64,000 nucleotides of DNA, from positions 186,001 through 250,000 of the forward strand of contig NZ_CP104965.1 in the NCBI RefSeq assembly GCF_025452235.1, read 5' to 3'. How positions within the stretch are numbered: position 1 is the first letter of the stretch; the number at the start of each line of letters is the position of its first letter. A program made the position numbers and the translations under genes. The notes under the pieces are model-generated. The model did no database searches and had not been told where the DNA came from. It worked only from the letters and a program-made list of their open reading frames with translations. Shown piece by piece: positions 42,739-53,624 of this stretch. Origin of the DNA: Devosia neptuniae (GTDB taxonomy: Bacteria; Pseudomonadota; Alphaproteobacteria; Rhizobiales; Devosiaceae).

Positions 42739-43488
42739 TCAGTCCTGTTTGGTCGTGGATTGTTGACGGAGCCGCTGGCGATAGCGTTCCTGGCTCAGCG
42801 ACAGATGTTGTCGCATTGCCTCGCGTGCCGCCCCGGCGTCTTGCGCCGAGATAGCCCGAAGAATGGCGAGGTGCTCGCGCTGCAGCCCGGCCTGGTATTC
42901 ATAGGTCAGCACGGTCTCGGTGCCCCATGGCGAAGCCACGTCGCAGGGAATGGTTCGGCTTCCCAGCCCGTCGAGGACCTCTATATAGAACGGATTGTTG
43001 GTTGCTTCGGCGATGGTCCGGTGAAAGGCGAAATCGGTCTTGCCGGTGGGAATACCCAGCTTCAGCAATCGGCCGAACTCGTTCCAGGCCTCCTGGATTG
43101 CCGCCTCCTGGCTGGCACTGCGCCGCAGGGCGGCAAGTCCGGCCGCTTCGATTTCGATGCCCATGCGCACTTCGAGCACATTGATGGCCACCGAGATCTT
43201 GTTGGATTTGTCCGCCCCGATCGCGTTGAACGGCGTCACCGCATTGGCGACCACAAACACCCCAGCGCCCTGCCGCGATTGCACCAGCCCATCGGCCGCC
43301 AGAGCCGCAATGGCCTCGCGCACCACGGTCCGGCTGACGCCAAATATGGTGGTCATCTGGTTCTCCGTCGGCAGCTTGCCGCCGGCATCGTATTCGCCCG
43401 TGCTGATGCGCTTGCGCAGTGTGTCGATCACCAGATCCGCCAGCTTGGGCCGGCGCGCCGCGACAGCATCACTCCCCGAAAGGCTCAT
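42739..43488 (-). CDS. GntR family regulator, FadR/FCD subfamily (uronate locus)
   Basis: The protein has 249 aa. The winged helix (about residues 14-80) has KLPTENQMTTIFGVSRTVVREAI; the FCD domain follows (about 100-240, DFAFHRTIAEATNNPFY). ATG 43488 is used because it overlaps nothing important and follows GGGGATAG; a longer frame from 43518 runs into the TRAP gene. Sitting inside the TRAP-kduI operon, it very likely senses a uronate intermediate. It is clearly paralogous to the GntR protein at 1179-1886. A palindrome at 46663-46677, in the operon promoter region, is its candidate operator. Confidence 0.92.
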   Translation of the reverse strand: MSLSGSDAVAARRPKLADLVIDTLRKRISTGEYDAGGKLPTENQMTTIFGVSRTVVREAIAALAADGLVQSRQGAGVFVVANAVTPFNAIGADKSNKISVAINVLEVRMGIEIEAAGLAALRRSASQEAAIQEAWNEFGRLLKLGIPTGKTDFAFHRTIAEATNNPFYIEVLDGLGSRTIPCDVASPWGTETVLTYEYQAGLQREHLAILRAISAQDAGAAREAMRQHLSLSQERYRQRLRQQSTTKQD

Positions 43489-43490
43489 CG

Positions 43491-44774
43491 CTATCCCCTG
43501 AACAAGGCCGGCAGCCACAGCGACAGCGCCGGAATATAGGTCACCAGCCCCAATACGATGATTCCGGCCAGGTAGAATGGCCAGATGCTCTTCATCGCCT
43601 CCATTACGGTGATCTTACCCACCGCGGCAGCGACGAACTGCACCGGCCCGAGCGGGGGCGTATTCAGCCCGATGCCCAGATTGAGGATCATGATCACCCC
43701 GAAATGCACCGGATCGACGCCGAACGCTTTGACCATGGGAAGGAAGATGGGCGTGGTGATGATGATCAGCGGCCCCATATCCATGAAGGTGCCGAGCAGC
43801 AGCAGCACGACATTGATCATCAGCAGCACCAGCAGCGGATCGGACGAGATTGTCGCCATTCCCGCCGTGAGGATCGTCGCCACTTTGAGATAGGCCATGA
43901 GCCAGGCGAAGGAGGCGGCTGCGCCGATGATGAACAGCACCATGGCCGTGGTGCGCACCGCGCCCAGCACCGAATGGACGAACTCGCTCCAGTTGAGCGA
44001 GCGATAGACCACCAGCGTTACCAGCAGGGCATAAAGCACTGCAATGCAAGAGCTTTCCGTCGCGGTGAAAATGCCCGAGCGCACGCCGCCGAAGATGATG
44101 ACGATCAGCATCAGCCCGGGAATGGAGACGAGGAAGAAATAGCCCGCCTTGCGCAGACCGGGAAAGGGCTCGGTCGGATAGCCCCGTTTGACCGCCACCA
44201 AATAGGCTGTAACGCTCAATACCGCGGCTAGCAGTAGGCCCGGAATGATGCCCGCCGTGAACAGGTCCGCGATGGAAATATTGCCGCCGCCCGAGAGCGA
44301 ATAGATGATCATGTTGTGGCTGGGCGGCAGCAAAAGGGCGATTAATGCTGCCATGGAGGTAACGTTGACCGCGTAATCGGCGCCATAACCACGCGCTTTC
44401 ATCTGCGGGATCATGATGCCGCCCACAGCGGCGGCTTCCGCCACGGCCGAGCCGGAAATGCCGCCGAACAATGTCGAGGCCGCGATATTGACCTGCCCCA
44501 GCCCGCCGCGCACATGCCCGATAATGGAGCCGGCAAACGAGATGATCCGCGCCGCGATGCCGCCGCGCATCATCAGGTCGCCGGCGAAAATGAAGAAGGG
44601 GATGGCCAGGAGGCTAAAGGCCGAGACGCCCGAATTGAGCTGCTGGAACACCACGATGGCCGGCCGTCCGAGATAGACGATAGTGGCGAAGCTCGCGATG
44701 CCCAGGCAATAGGCGATCGGGGTGCCGATCACCATCAGCCCCGTGAATACGCCGAAGAGAATCCAATATTCCAT
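43491..44774 (-). CDS. TRAP transporter large permease (DctM)
   Basis: This 427-aa permease has about twelve hydrophobic segments. Family landmarks are GVSAFSLLAIPFFIFAGDLM near the N-terminus, ASTLFGGISGSAVAEAAAVGGIMIPQMKARGY (signature), and LLPPSHNMIIYS. It is the main transport subunit, driven by a sodium or proton gradient. It lies five bases after dctQ and directly before the GntR gene. Confidence 0.95.
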   Translation of the reverse strand: MEYWILFGVFTGLMVIGTPIAYCLGIASFATIVYLGRPAIVVFQQLNSGVSAFSLLAIPFFIFAGDLMMRGGIAARIISFAGSIIGHVRGGLGQVNIAASTLFGGISGSAVAEAAAVGGIMIPQMKARGYGADYAVNVTSMAALIALLLPPSHNMIIYSLSGGGNISIADLFTAGIIPGLLLAAVLSVTAYLVAVKRGYPTEPFPGLRKAGYFFLVSIPGLMLIVIIFGGVRSGIFTATESSCIAVLYALLVTLVVYRSLNWSEFVHSVLGAVRTTAMVLFIIGAAASFAWLMAYLKVATILTAGMATISSDPLLVLLMINVVLLLLGTFMDMGPLIIITTPIFLPMVKAFGVDPVHFGVIMILNLGIGLNTPPLGPVQFVAAAVGKITVMEAMKSIWPFYLAGIIVLGLVTYIPALSLWLPALFRG

Positions 44775-44779
44775 AAGGG

Positions 44780-45307
44780 TCAGGCCTCGGTGATCGTCGG
44801 ATCGACCGGGATGTCGTCGACCGGCTCACCGGCTAGGCGCAGCAGGATGCGCTCGGCCGCGAACAGGCACATCAGCGCGCCCGAGATCACAATGGGGAAA
44901 TAGGTGAAGGCGGTGGGCAGGCCGAGCACCGGGATACGGGTCGACCAGTAGCGCATAGCCAGTTCGCCACCGTAAAAAACCATGCCGGAGGCAAAGCAGA
45001 ACACGGCGATATCGCTGATGGCCCGCAGCCACGGCTTGGCGCCCGGCGGCAGCACATAGAGCAGCACGTCGAACCCCATATGGAAATTCTCACGTACGCC
45101 CACCGCGGCGCCGAGAAAGATGAACCAGGTCATGATCATGATCGATCCCGCCTCGGTCCAGGCCGGCGACTGGTTGATCACGAAGCGCATGAACACCTGA
45201 TAGGCGACGATGGCGGTCATGGAAACGAGGCCGACGCCGGCAATCCAGAGCATGGCGTTTGAGAGCTGCCCCAGCACGCGGCTGGTCGGCATAAGCCAGG
45301 ATTTCAT
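44780..45307 (-). CDS. TRAP transporter small permease (DctQ)
   Basis: This 175-aa protein has four hydrophobic segments. The central SMTAIVAYQVFMRFVINQSPAWTEAGSIMIMTWFIFLGAAVGVRENFHMGFDVL segment matches the DctQ family pattern (WTEE-like motif here as WTEA). It bridges the binding protein and large permease in the inner membrane. A 195-bp gap with an inverted repeat separates it from the binding-protein gene. Confidence 0.92.
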   Translation of the reverse strand: MKSWLMPTSRVLGQLSNAMLWIAGVGLVSMTAIVAYQVFMRFVINQSPAWTEAGSIMIMTWFIFLGAAVGVRENFHMGFDVLLYVLPPGAKPWLRAISDIAVFCFASGMVFYGGELAMRYWSTRIPVLGLPTAFTYFPIVISGALMCLFAAERILLRLAGEPVDDIPVDPTITEA

Positions 45308-45353
45308 CTTCAGTCTCCAGCATTGACGCTGATGCTCGCGGGCCTCGATCAGT

Positions 45354-45464
45354 TCCCTCCCCCTTGATGGGAGGGCCAGGGTGGGGGTGTTGCGCCCGCC
45401 CTGCGCTCGCGGCTAATGGCACCTCGGCACCCCACCCCGGCCCTCCCCTCAAGGGGGAGGGAGC
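45354..45464. repeat. GC-rich inverted repeat between TRAP binding-protein and DctQ genes
   Basis: A left arm starting at 45354 (CCTCCCCCTTGATGGGAGGG and on) and a right arm ending at 45464 (ending CCTCAAGGGGGAGGGA) are near-complementary over about 35 bp each, with a roughly 40-bp loop. It resembles the mobile-looking palindromic repeats with CTCCCCCTTGA ends scattered in Hyphomicrobiales genomes. Inside an operon it would form a strong mRNA hairpin and could lower expression of the permeases. Confidence 0.75.
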
Positions 45465-45502
45465 CCATCCTGGCGGCCCAAGATTGGTGCAGACCTTGCC
45501 AG

Positions 45503-46483
45503 CTAGCCCTCAGTTGCCTGAATACGGGCGACCAGGTCCTGCAGCTTGGGATCGGTCACGTATTTTTCGTAGACCGGCTTCATCGCTTCGATGAAGGGAG
45601 CCTTGTCGACTTCATTGATCACCGCGCCCAGCGCTTCCACCTTGGCCTTGGATTCCACCTCCTTGGCGGCCCACAACTCACGCTGCTTGGCGACCGATTC
45701 TTTGGCAGCTTCGCGGAACAGCGCCTGGTCTTCCGGTGTCAGCCCATCCCAGACGATCTTGGAGATGACCAGCACTTCGGGCACCATCAGGTGCTCGTCG
45801 AGCGAGTAATATTTGGCCACTTCGGCGTGACCGGCAGTGTCATAGCTGGGGTAATTGTTCTCGGCCCCGTCGATGACGCCGGTCTGGATGCCCGAATAGA
45901 CTTCGCCATAGGGCATGGGCGTGGCATTGCCGCCAAAGGCCGCGACCATATCAACGAAAATGTCGGACTGCATGACGCGCATCTTCATGCCCGCCATGTC
46001 GGCCGGCGTGTTGATCGGCTTTTCGCTATTGTAGAACGAGCGGGCGCCGCCATCGTAAAAGGCCAGCGCCACCACATCCACTGCATCGAATGCGGCCAGG
46101 ATTTCTTCGCCAATCGGACCGTCGAGCACGGCATGAAAATGGTCGGCGGACCGGAAGATATAGGGCAGTTGCGTCACTGTCGCTTCGGGCACCTGGGTGC
46201 CGAAGGCGCCGATAGAGATACGGTTGAGATCGATCACGCCGAACTGGGTTTGTTCGATCGTGTCCTTTTCCTCGCCGAGCTGGGCGGAGTGGAACACTTC
46301 GACCGAATAGCGGCCGCCGGTCTTTTCGCTCAGCAACTCGCCGAAATGCTTGACCGCTTCGACCGTCGGATAGCCGTCCGGATGGGTATCGGACGAGCGC
46401 AGCACCGTCTGGGCGCTAGCGGTCGAGACCATCAGGGTTGCAGCGACGAGCGCCGTCGCCGCCAGTTTAGGCAGTTGAAACAT
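45503..46483 (-). CDS. TRAP transporter substrate-binding protein (DctP)
   Basis: This periplasmic DctP-family protein has 326 aa. A signal peptide ([17 protein letters not shown]... ending TASA) is followed by [25 protein letters not shown]. The conserved arginine that binds the substrate carboxylate falls in [12 protein letters not shown], and [13 protein letters not shown] is the family second-lobe motif. GGGAGG precedes ATG 46483. With kduI in the operon the ligand is probably a uronate or unsaturated oligouronide. Confidence 0.94.
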   Translation of the reverse strand: MFQLPKLAATALVAATLMVSTASAQTVLRSSDTHPDGYPTVEAVKHFGELLSEKTGGRYSVEVFHSAQLGEEKDTIEQTQFGVIDLNRISIGAFGTQVPEATVTQLPYIFRSADHFHAVLDGPIGEEILAAFDAVDVVALAFYDGGARSFYNSEKPINTPADMAGMKMRVMQSDIFVDMVAAFGGNATPMPYGEVYSGIQTGVIDGAENNYPSYDTAGHAEVAKYYSLDEHLMVPEVLVISKIVWDGLTPEDQALFREAAKESVAKQRELWAAKEVESKAKVEALGAVINEVDKAPFIEAMKPVYEKYVTDPKLQDLVARIQATEG

Positions 46484-46611
46484 GGTATCCTCCCTCATGC
46501 ATGTCCGCGCCGACCTCGTCCTCCACGACAAGCCGACGCCCCTCCTAGATGGCCAGCGCCAAGCGCTCGGGACTGCGGAGGAAACTGTCAAGAATGCGCC
46601 GCCGAAGTCAA

Positions 46612-46636
46612 CATACAAAGTCTCTCCACTTGTATG
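46612..46636. promoter_or_regulatory. Inverted repeat CATACAA-N11-TTGTATG
   Basis: Perfect 7-bp arms separated by 11 bp lie between the divergent TRAP operon and the cupin gene. This may be a regulator site or overlapping promoter elements; the position favours control of the TRAP-kduI operon. Confidence 0.4.
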
Positions 46637-46662
46637 ATGAATTGCGACAGCTAAGCCGGTCC

Positions 46663-46677
46663 ATGAATGCCATTCAT
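46663..46677. promoter_or_regulatory. Perfect palindrome ATGAATG-C-CATTCAT, probable GntR operator
   Basis: A 15-bp perfect inverted repeat with a one-base centre lies 75 bp before the cupin start, in the shared promoter region of the uronate locus. Its 7-1-7 design parallels the 6-1-6 palindrome next to the paralogous GntR gene at 1.2 kb. GntR binding is inferred. Confidence 0.5.
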
Positions 46678-46751
46678 AGGATCAACAAAAATAACCCTAC
46701 TAATCAGGACATGAAGCGGCCCTATCTTTGTAGCCAACACGAGGAACTCTG

Positions 46752-48168
<1,417 letters not shown>

Positions 48169-48174
48169 GTAAGC

Positions 48175-49197
48175 TCAGGCTCCGCTCCCTGCCCGGTTGG
48201 CGCGCACGATCAGATAAATGAGATAGGGCGCGCCCAAGGCTCCGGTCACCACGCCGACCGGGTAACGCGTCGGCAGCAGGAACTGGCCGGCATAATCGCC
48301 CGCCAGCACCAGCATCCCGCCAACCAGCGCGGCGGGGATCAGCAGCGAGCCGCGCGGCCCCACGATGCGGGCGGCGATCGGGCCGGAGAGGAAGGCGACG
48401 AAGGCGATCGGTCCGGTTATCGCTGTAGCCGTCGCAATCATGCCGACCGCAGCGATGATCACAATGACCCGCGTGCGGCCAACCCGAACGCCCAAAGCGG
48501 CGGCCGTGTCGTCGCCCAGCCGCAGCAATTCCAGTTCGCGGGTCCGACTGAGCAGCAAGCCGCCGAACACTATCAGCGCGGCAAGAAGCGGTAACGCCTG
48601 GCCGAGCTGGGCGCCATTGAGGCTCCCGGTCAGCCAGCGCTGCGCTTCCTGCAAGTTCCAGTCCGGCGCCTGGGACAGGATATAGGTAATCATGCTTTCC
48701 AGCATGGCCGAAATGCCGATGCCGATCAGGATCAGCCTTGTTCCGCCCGCGCCTTTGCGAAAGGCCAGAGCATAGACCAGCAGCGCGATGGCGAGGCCGG
48801 CGATGACCGCGAACAGCGACACCATTGGCCCGTTCAGCGACAGCACGACAATGGCGAAGACGGCGGCGGCGCTGGCCCCTGAGCTGATGCCGATAATGTC
48901 CGGACTGGCCAGCGGATTGCGCAGCATGATCTGGAAAGCGACGCCCCCCAAACCAAAACTGAGCCCGGCAAGGACCGCAAGCACAGCTCGCGGCAAGCGC
49001 AGTTGTCCCACAGTGAAGCTGGCGCCGCCCACCTGCTCGCCCAGCAGCACGCGAATGACGTCGCTAGGCGGGGTGAAGGATTGACCCAGCGACAGGGTCA
49101 GCGCGAAGAGCACCGCCACCAGGGCCAGCAGAATGGTGGTTACGAGCCCATAGTAGCGCAACTGGCGAGCGCGCGTGGCGGTCAACGGCATTGTCAC
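48175..49197 (-). CDS. Iron-siderophore ABC permease (FepG-like)
   Basis: This 340-aa FecCD-family permease has about ten hydrophobic segments. Family motifs are GGVAFQIMLRNPLASPDIIGISSGASA, LGVRVGRTRVIV and GPIAFVAFLSGPIAARIVG. It forms a heterodimer with the FepD-like protein, whose stop its start overlaps by four bases. No ATPase gene follows: the next gene, six bases away, is a convergent aldo/keto reductase. Confidence 0.93.
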   Translation of the reverse strand: MTMPLTATRARQLRYYGLVTTILLALVAVLFALTLSLGQSFTPPSDVIRVLLGEQVGGASFTVGQLRLPRAVLAVLAGLSFGLGGVAFQIMLRNPLASPDIIGISSGASAAAVFAIVVLSLNGPMVSLFAVIAGLAIALLVYALAFRKGAGGTRLILIGIGISAMLESMITYILSQAPDWNLQEAQRWLTGSLNGAQLGQALPLLAALIVFGGLLLSRTRELELLRLGDDTAAALGVRVGRTRVIVIIAAVGMIATATAITGPIAFVAFLSGPIAARIVGPRGSLLIPAALVGGMLVLAGDYAGQFLLPTRYPVGVVTGALGAPYLIYLIVRANRAGSGA

Positions 49198-50237
49198 AGT
49201 TCGCGGATCCGCTGCTGCATCACCACCCAGACGAAGAAGGGCGCGCCGATAAAGGCCGTGACGATGCCGACATCAAGCTCGGCGGGCCGGGCGATGATGC
49301 GCCCGGCAATGTCGGCAGCCAGCAGCAGGGAGGCGCCGCCCAGTGTGGAAAACGGCAATAGCCAGCGATAATCCGGCCCGACCAGCAGGCGGCAGAGATG
49401 CGGTACGACGAGGCCCAGAAAGCCGATGGGTCCGCACACTGCGGTCGTGGCTCCGCAGAGCAGAATCGCGCCAAGCGCAGCCACGGCGCGGGCCAGGGCT
49501 ACCCGCTCGCCCAGCCCGGCCGCCAGGTCGTCGCCCAGGGCCAGCGAGTTCAGGCGGCGGGCCGAAAGCAGGCCGATAGCGAGGCCCACCGCCAGGAACG
49601 GCATGACCGGCAGAATGCGCTCGAAGGTGGCCCCGCCTACCCCGCCAATCTGCCAGGACCGGATGCCGCCAGCAATGTCGTTGCGCGGCAGCACCAAGGC
49701 GGTGACCAGTGACGAAAAGGCAATCGAGGTGGCGACGCCGGCCAGCGCCAGCTTGAGCGGCGTTGCGCCGCCGCGCCCCATTGATCCGATAGTGTAGACA
49801 AAGGCCGCCGTCAGCCCGGCGCCGGCAATCGCAGTCCAGATATAGGCATCGGCCGAGCTGATATTGAACCAGGCCACGCCGATGACGACCGCAAGCGAAG
49901 CGCCGGTATTGACCCCCAATATGCCCGGATCGGCGAGTGGATTGCGCGTCACGCCCTGCATGACGGCACCCGCAAGCCCGAGTGCCGATCCGGCCAGCAC
50001 GGCCAGCAATGTTCGGGGAATGCGCAGCGCGACCGCCGCTTGGCCGATCGTGTCCTGCCCGCCAGCCAGCGCCGCGGCAATGTCGGCCCAGCCCACGTCA
50101 CGCGAACCGATGGTGACCGACAGAGCGCCAAGGCCGCCGAGGAGCACCACCAGCGCCATGAGCCATAGACTGCGCAAGCCATTGGACCGCCCGGCGATGG
50201 ATCGCCGGACAGTAGGATGCAGGCTGGGTGCCGTCAT
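49194..50237 (-). CDS. Iron-siderophore ABC permease (FepD-like)
   Basis: This 347-aa FecCD-family permease carries GAVMQGVTRNPLADPGILGVNTGASLAV, LGDDLAAGLGERVALARA and GPIGFLGLVVPHLCRLLVG. ATG 50237 overlaps the binding-protein stop by four bases, so a longer start upstream is unlikely. It pairs with the FepG-like permease. Confidence 0.93.
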   Translation of the reverse strand: MTAPSLHPTVRRSIAGRSNGLRSLWLMALVVLLGGLGALSVTIGSRDVGWADIAAALAGGQDTIGQAAVALRIPRTLLAVLAGSALGLAGAVMQGVTRNPLADPGILGVNTGASLAVVIGVAWFNISSADAYIWTAIAGAGLTAAFVYTIGSMGRGGATPLKLALAGVATSIAFSSLVTALVLPRNDIAGGIRSWQIGGVGGATFERILPVMPFLAVGLAIGLLSARRLNSLALGDDLAAGLGERVALARAVAALGAILLCGATTAVCGPIGFLGLVVPHLCRLLVGPDYRWLLPFSTLGGASLLLAADIAGRIIARPAELDVGIVTAFIGAPFFVWVVMQQRIREL

Positions 50238-51232
50238 TGGGATTTCTTGGCCGCCTCCGCAAGCAGGGTCAGATAGTCGTCGAGCACCCACGAGATCGAC
50301 AGCGGGGTGGGATTGGCTGCCGTGCCGAGCGGGTTGCCGCCCAGAATGACCAATGCGCCATTCGCCACGGCCGGCATTCTGGCCAGCAGCGGGTTGGCCT
50401 TGAGTGCGTCCAGCAGTTGCTGGTCACCATAGGTCACGATGATGTCGACATCGTCGAAAGTGTCGATCCGTTCCGCGCTGACCGACCCCGAATACTTGCC
50501 CGGCGCGGTAGCCTCGACAACGCTTTGCGGCGAGGCCATGCCCAGATCGGCGAAGAATTTCACGCGTGTGTCATTGGTGGTGTAGAAATTGATGGCGCTG
50601 AGATCCGACGCATTGAGATGGGTGGCGAACAGCGCCGCCTTGTCCTTGAGTTGGGGATGTCCGGCGACCGCAGTGGCGATTTCGGCCTCGATGCTTGCGA
50701 TCAGCGCTTCGCCTTCAGCGGACAGGCCCAGCCCCGCACTATTGAGGCGGATCATGCCGCGCCAATCGGTGGACCACGACGCATCGGGAAAGGCAATGAC
50801 CGGCGCGATCTGGCTCAGCGTGTCGTAGTCGCCCTGGCTGAGCCCGGAATAGGCGGCCAGGATCACGTCCGGCTCGGTGGCCGCGACCGCCTCGAAATCG
50901 ATGCCATCGCCTTCGTCGAACAGCACGGGCGTGTCAGCGCCGAGTTCGGCCAGCTTTTCGGCGACCCAAGGCAACAAGCCGTCGCCGTCGTCGTCACCGA
51001 AATTGGCGCGGGCGAAGCCGACCGGCACGATGCCCAAAGCCAGGGGTACTTCGTGATTGGCCCAAGCCACCGTCGCCACCCGCTCCGGCTTTTCAGTGAT
51101 GATCGTCGTGCCCAAGGCATGCTCGATGGTGATTGGAAAAGCCGGACCGTCCTGTGCCGAGACGGAAGCGAGGGTGAGGATCGACAGGCATGCCGCGATC
51201 AATGGTGCGGAAAAGCCAAACAGCCGCAGCAT
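50234..51232 (-). CDS. Iron-siderophore ABC substrate-binding protein (FepB-like)
   Basis: This 332-aa periplasmic class III binding protein begins with a signal peptide (MLRLFGFSAPLIAACLS... ending near VSAQ). First-lobe landmarks are ITIEHALGTTIITEKPERVATVAWANHEVPLALG; the second lobe begins near ALFATHLN. It delivers a ferric siderophore taken up by the divergent TonB receptor. ATG 51232 follows AGGAGACTT; a longer frame runs through the promoter region and is rejected. Confidence 0.92.
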   Translation of the reverse strand: MLRLFGFSAPLIAACLSILTLASVSAQDGPAFPITIEHALGTTIITEKPERVATVAWANHEVPLALGIVPVGFARANFGDDDGDGLLPWVAEKLAELGADTPVLFDEGDGIDFEAVAATEPDVILAAYSGLSQGDYDTLSQIAPVIAFPDASWSTDWRGMIRLNSAGLGLSAEGEALIASIEAEIATAVAGHPQLKDKAALFATHLNASDLSAINFYTTNDTRVKFFADLGMASPQSVVEATAPGKYSGSVSAERIDTFDDVDIIVTYGDQQLLDALKANPLLARMPAVANGALVILGGNPLGTAANPTPLSISWVLDDYLTLLAEAAKKSQ

Positions 51233-51469
51233 GAGGCAAAGTCTCCTGATATCAAAGTAGACCTTCACTTTCAGGTTTAGATCGGCGCCGTCAACCGCAA
51301 TGCTTACCCCCCGATGAACAAACGCAAATCTCCCATGGTTTCGTACAAAACCGCCGGATTTTACAATACCAGACAAATACGCTCAGGTTACTAGCACAGG
51401 CCGGCCCACCGCGCCGAACAGGGTGGCGACACGGTCGCTGCTGTAGCCACACCAATTCTGGAATTGAAG

Positions 51470-53578
51470 ATGACCATCAGGGATGCCAGCCGAGCCCGCT
51501 ATCGAAACGCGATGCTTTTGGGATGCACCGCGCTTGTGAGCATGGCGCCCACCATTGCATTTGCCCAAGAGGCCGATGATCCGGCCACGGTGACGGTGCT
51601 GCCGACCCTGGTGGTCAATGTGAGTGGCGTGGGTACCGACGATGATCGCAATTCGATCGTGGCGACGACCACGACCAGCGGCGGCAAGATCGCAGCGCCG
51701 CTGCTGGACACGCCCGCCTCGGTTTCGGTAATCACCGCCAAGGAAGTCCAGCAGCGTGACGCGCAGACGACCGAAGAAGTGCTGCAATATACCGCCGGCG
51801 TCAGCACCGATTTCTATGGCTCGGACGACCGTTTCGATTTCTTCAAAATCCGCGGGTTCGATGCCTACACCTATCGCGATGGGCTGGTGATTGGCGCCCC
51901 CTTCGGCGGTGTTCGCGAGGAACCCTATGCCTTCGAGCGCATCGAAGTGCTCAAGGGCGCCAATTCAACGACGTTCGGCGTTTCCGACCCCGGCGGCGCG
52001 GTCAATTACGTCACCAAGACGCCCAAGAATGAAAAGTTCGGGGAGGCTTATATTTCCGGCGGGGCGTTCGGCACGGCCGAGATCGGGGCCGATTTCGGCG
52101 ACAACATCACCGTGGACGAGACGCTGTCCTATCGCCTTACCGGCAAGGTGCGGGTGGGGAACGGCGAATACGATTATTCGCGCGACGAGACGCAATTTGT
52201 CATGGGCGGCCTGACCTGGCGCCCGACCGACGCGACCACCCTCACCGTCGTCTACGATCATTTGAGCAAGGAAGGCGTGCCCGGCAGCGGCGGCCATCCC
52301 GTGGGCAGCGATTTCGACCGCGACGTCTTTTTCGGCGAGCCGGACTACAATTTCCGCGGCGTCGATCGGGATACGCTCAGCGTGATGCTCAGCCACGATG
52401 TCGGGTACGGCCTGAGCTTCAGCTCCAATGCCCGCTACAGCAATACCGCCAGCGACTTCGGTTATGCCTATATTTCGGCCACGCCCACCGATGGCTCGAC
52501 CCTGGCCAGCCGTGCCTTTTTTGGCAACGAATCCACCCGCGAAAACTTCGTCATCGACGGCCGCGTTCAATATGAGGCCAGCTGGGGCATGGTGGACAGC
52601 ACTACGCTGGTCGGCCTCGAGCACAATTCGAGCTACGCCACCAACAAGACCTATTGGGGCCCGGCGCCCAGCATCGATTGGCTGAACCCGGTCTATACCG
52701 GCGCACCAGGATCGGTGCCGCTGATCGGCAGCACGACCAATGATCAAAAGACCAATGCCGCTTATGTGCAGCAGGACCTGACCTTTGACCGCCTGACCGC
52801 AACCATCGGGTTGCGCAATGACTGGATGGATGTCGACCAGACCGATAACCTGACCGGCGCGTTGACCGCGGCCGAATTCAGCGAATTCACCAAGCGCGGT
52901 GCACTGACCTATAAGCTCACCGACGAGCTTGCGGCTTATGTGAGCTATGCCGAGTCCGCTGTTCCCGCATCGCTGTCGGTCGAGCCCGAGCGCGGCGAGC
53001 AGTGGGAAGCCGGTATCAAATACCAGCCCGATGCGTTCCCTGCCCTGTTCAGTGCCGCGGTCTACGACCTGACCAAGAGCAATATGACACGCACCAATCC
53101 TGCGACCCTGATGCAGGAGACCATTGGCGAGGTGCGGGTGCGCGGCATTGATCTGGAAGCCAAGGCGGAGGTGATGGAAAACCTGAGCCTCACCGTCGCC
53201 TATTCCTACATGCTGTCCGACATTGTCGAGAATGGTACCGGCGGCAATGAGGGCAACGAATTGTCCTTCGTGCCCAACCACATCGCTTCGCTGTGGGTGG
53301 ATTATACCCTGCCCAGCAATGGCGTGATCGGCGACATGACCTTCGGGCTCGGCGCACGCTATTCCGGCTCGTATTTCTTCAACGACACCAATACCCAATC
53401 GGCCGGCAGCAGCATCGTGTTCGACGCCGCCTTCAACTACAAGGTGCAGGACAACACCACGCTGCAGCTCAATGTCAGCAATATCTTTGACGAAAAGCAC
53501 GTGGCCTATGGCGGATTCGGCGCCGATTTCTACAATCCCGGCCGCACCGTGACCGCGACCTTGCGCCAGACCTGGTGA
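51470..53578 (+). CDS. TonB-dependent siderophore receptor (FhuA/FecA-like)
   Basis: This outer-membrane receptor has 702 aa. A signal peptide ends ...TIAFAQ; the plug domain follows (about 60-170, TPASVSVITAKEVQQRDAQTTEEVLQYTAGV, and FKIRGFDAYTYRDGL). The 22-strand barrel runs from about 180 to the C-terminal tryptophan, with NVSNIFDEKHVAY and the final TLRQTW as in ferric hydroxamate receptors. A hydrophobic TVTVLPTLVVNV stretch could be the TonB box. ATG 51470 is preferred to the TTG at 51464. It is divergent from the FepBDG genes and convergent with an AraC gene. Confidence 0.94.
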   Translation: MTIRDASRARYRNAMLLGCTALVSMAPTIAFAQEADDPATVTVLPTLVVNVSGVGTDDDRNSIVATTTTSGGKIAAPLLDTPASVSVITAKEVQQRDAQTTEEVLQYTAGVSTDFYGSDDRFDFFKIRGFDAYTYRDGLVIGAPFGGVREEPYAFERIEVLKGANSTTFGVSDPGGAVNYVTKTPKNEKFGEAYISGGAFGTAEIGADFGDNITVDETLSYRLTGKVRVGNGEYDYSRDETQFVMGGLTWRPTDATTLTVVYDHLSKEGVPGSGGHPVGSDFDRDVFFGEPDYNFRGVDRDTLSVMLSHDVGYGLSFSSNARYSNTASDFGYAYISATPTDGSTLASRAFFGNESTRENFVIDGRVQYEASWGMVDSTTLVGLEHNSSYATNKTYWGPAPSIDWLNPVYTGAPGSVPLIGSTTNDQKTNAAYVQQDLTFDRLTATIGLRNDWMDVDQTDNLTGALTAAEFSEFTKRGALTYKLTDELAAYVSYAESAVPASLSVEPERGEQWEAGIKYQPDAFPALFSAAVYDLTKSNMTRTNPATLMQETIGEVRVRGIDLEAKAEVMENLSLTVAYSYMLSDIVENGTGGNEGNELSFVPNHIASLWVDYTLPSNGVIGDMTFGLGARYSGSYFFNDTNTQSAGSSIVFDAAFNYKVQDNTTLQLNVSNIFDEKHVAYGGFGADFYNPGRTVTATLRQTW

Positions 53579-53584
53579 GTGCTC

Positions 53585-53614
53585 GTCCCACCCGCGATTC
53601 ACCGCGGGTGGGAC
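53585..53614. terminator. Bidirectional terminator hairpin
   Basis: A perfect 12-bp GC-rich stem (53585-53596 with 53603-53614) and a 6-nt loop lie between the convergent receptor and AraC genes, six bases after the receptor stop. Confidence 0.8.
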
Positions 53615-53624
53615 AATATTCGGC

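Noticed and set aside
51233..51469. Iron-responsive operator (RirA or Irr type) between FepB and the receptor
   Set aside because: No TGA-N9-TCA or clear ICE-type palindrome was found.
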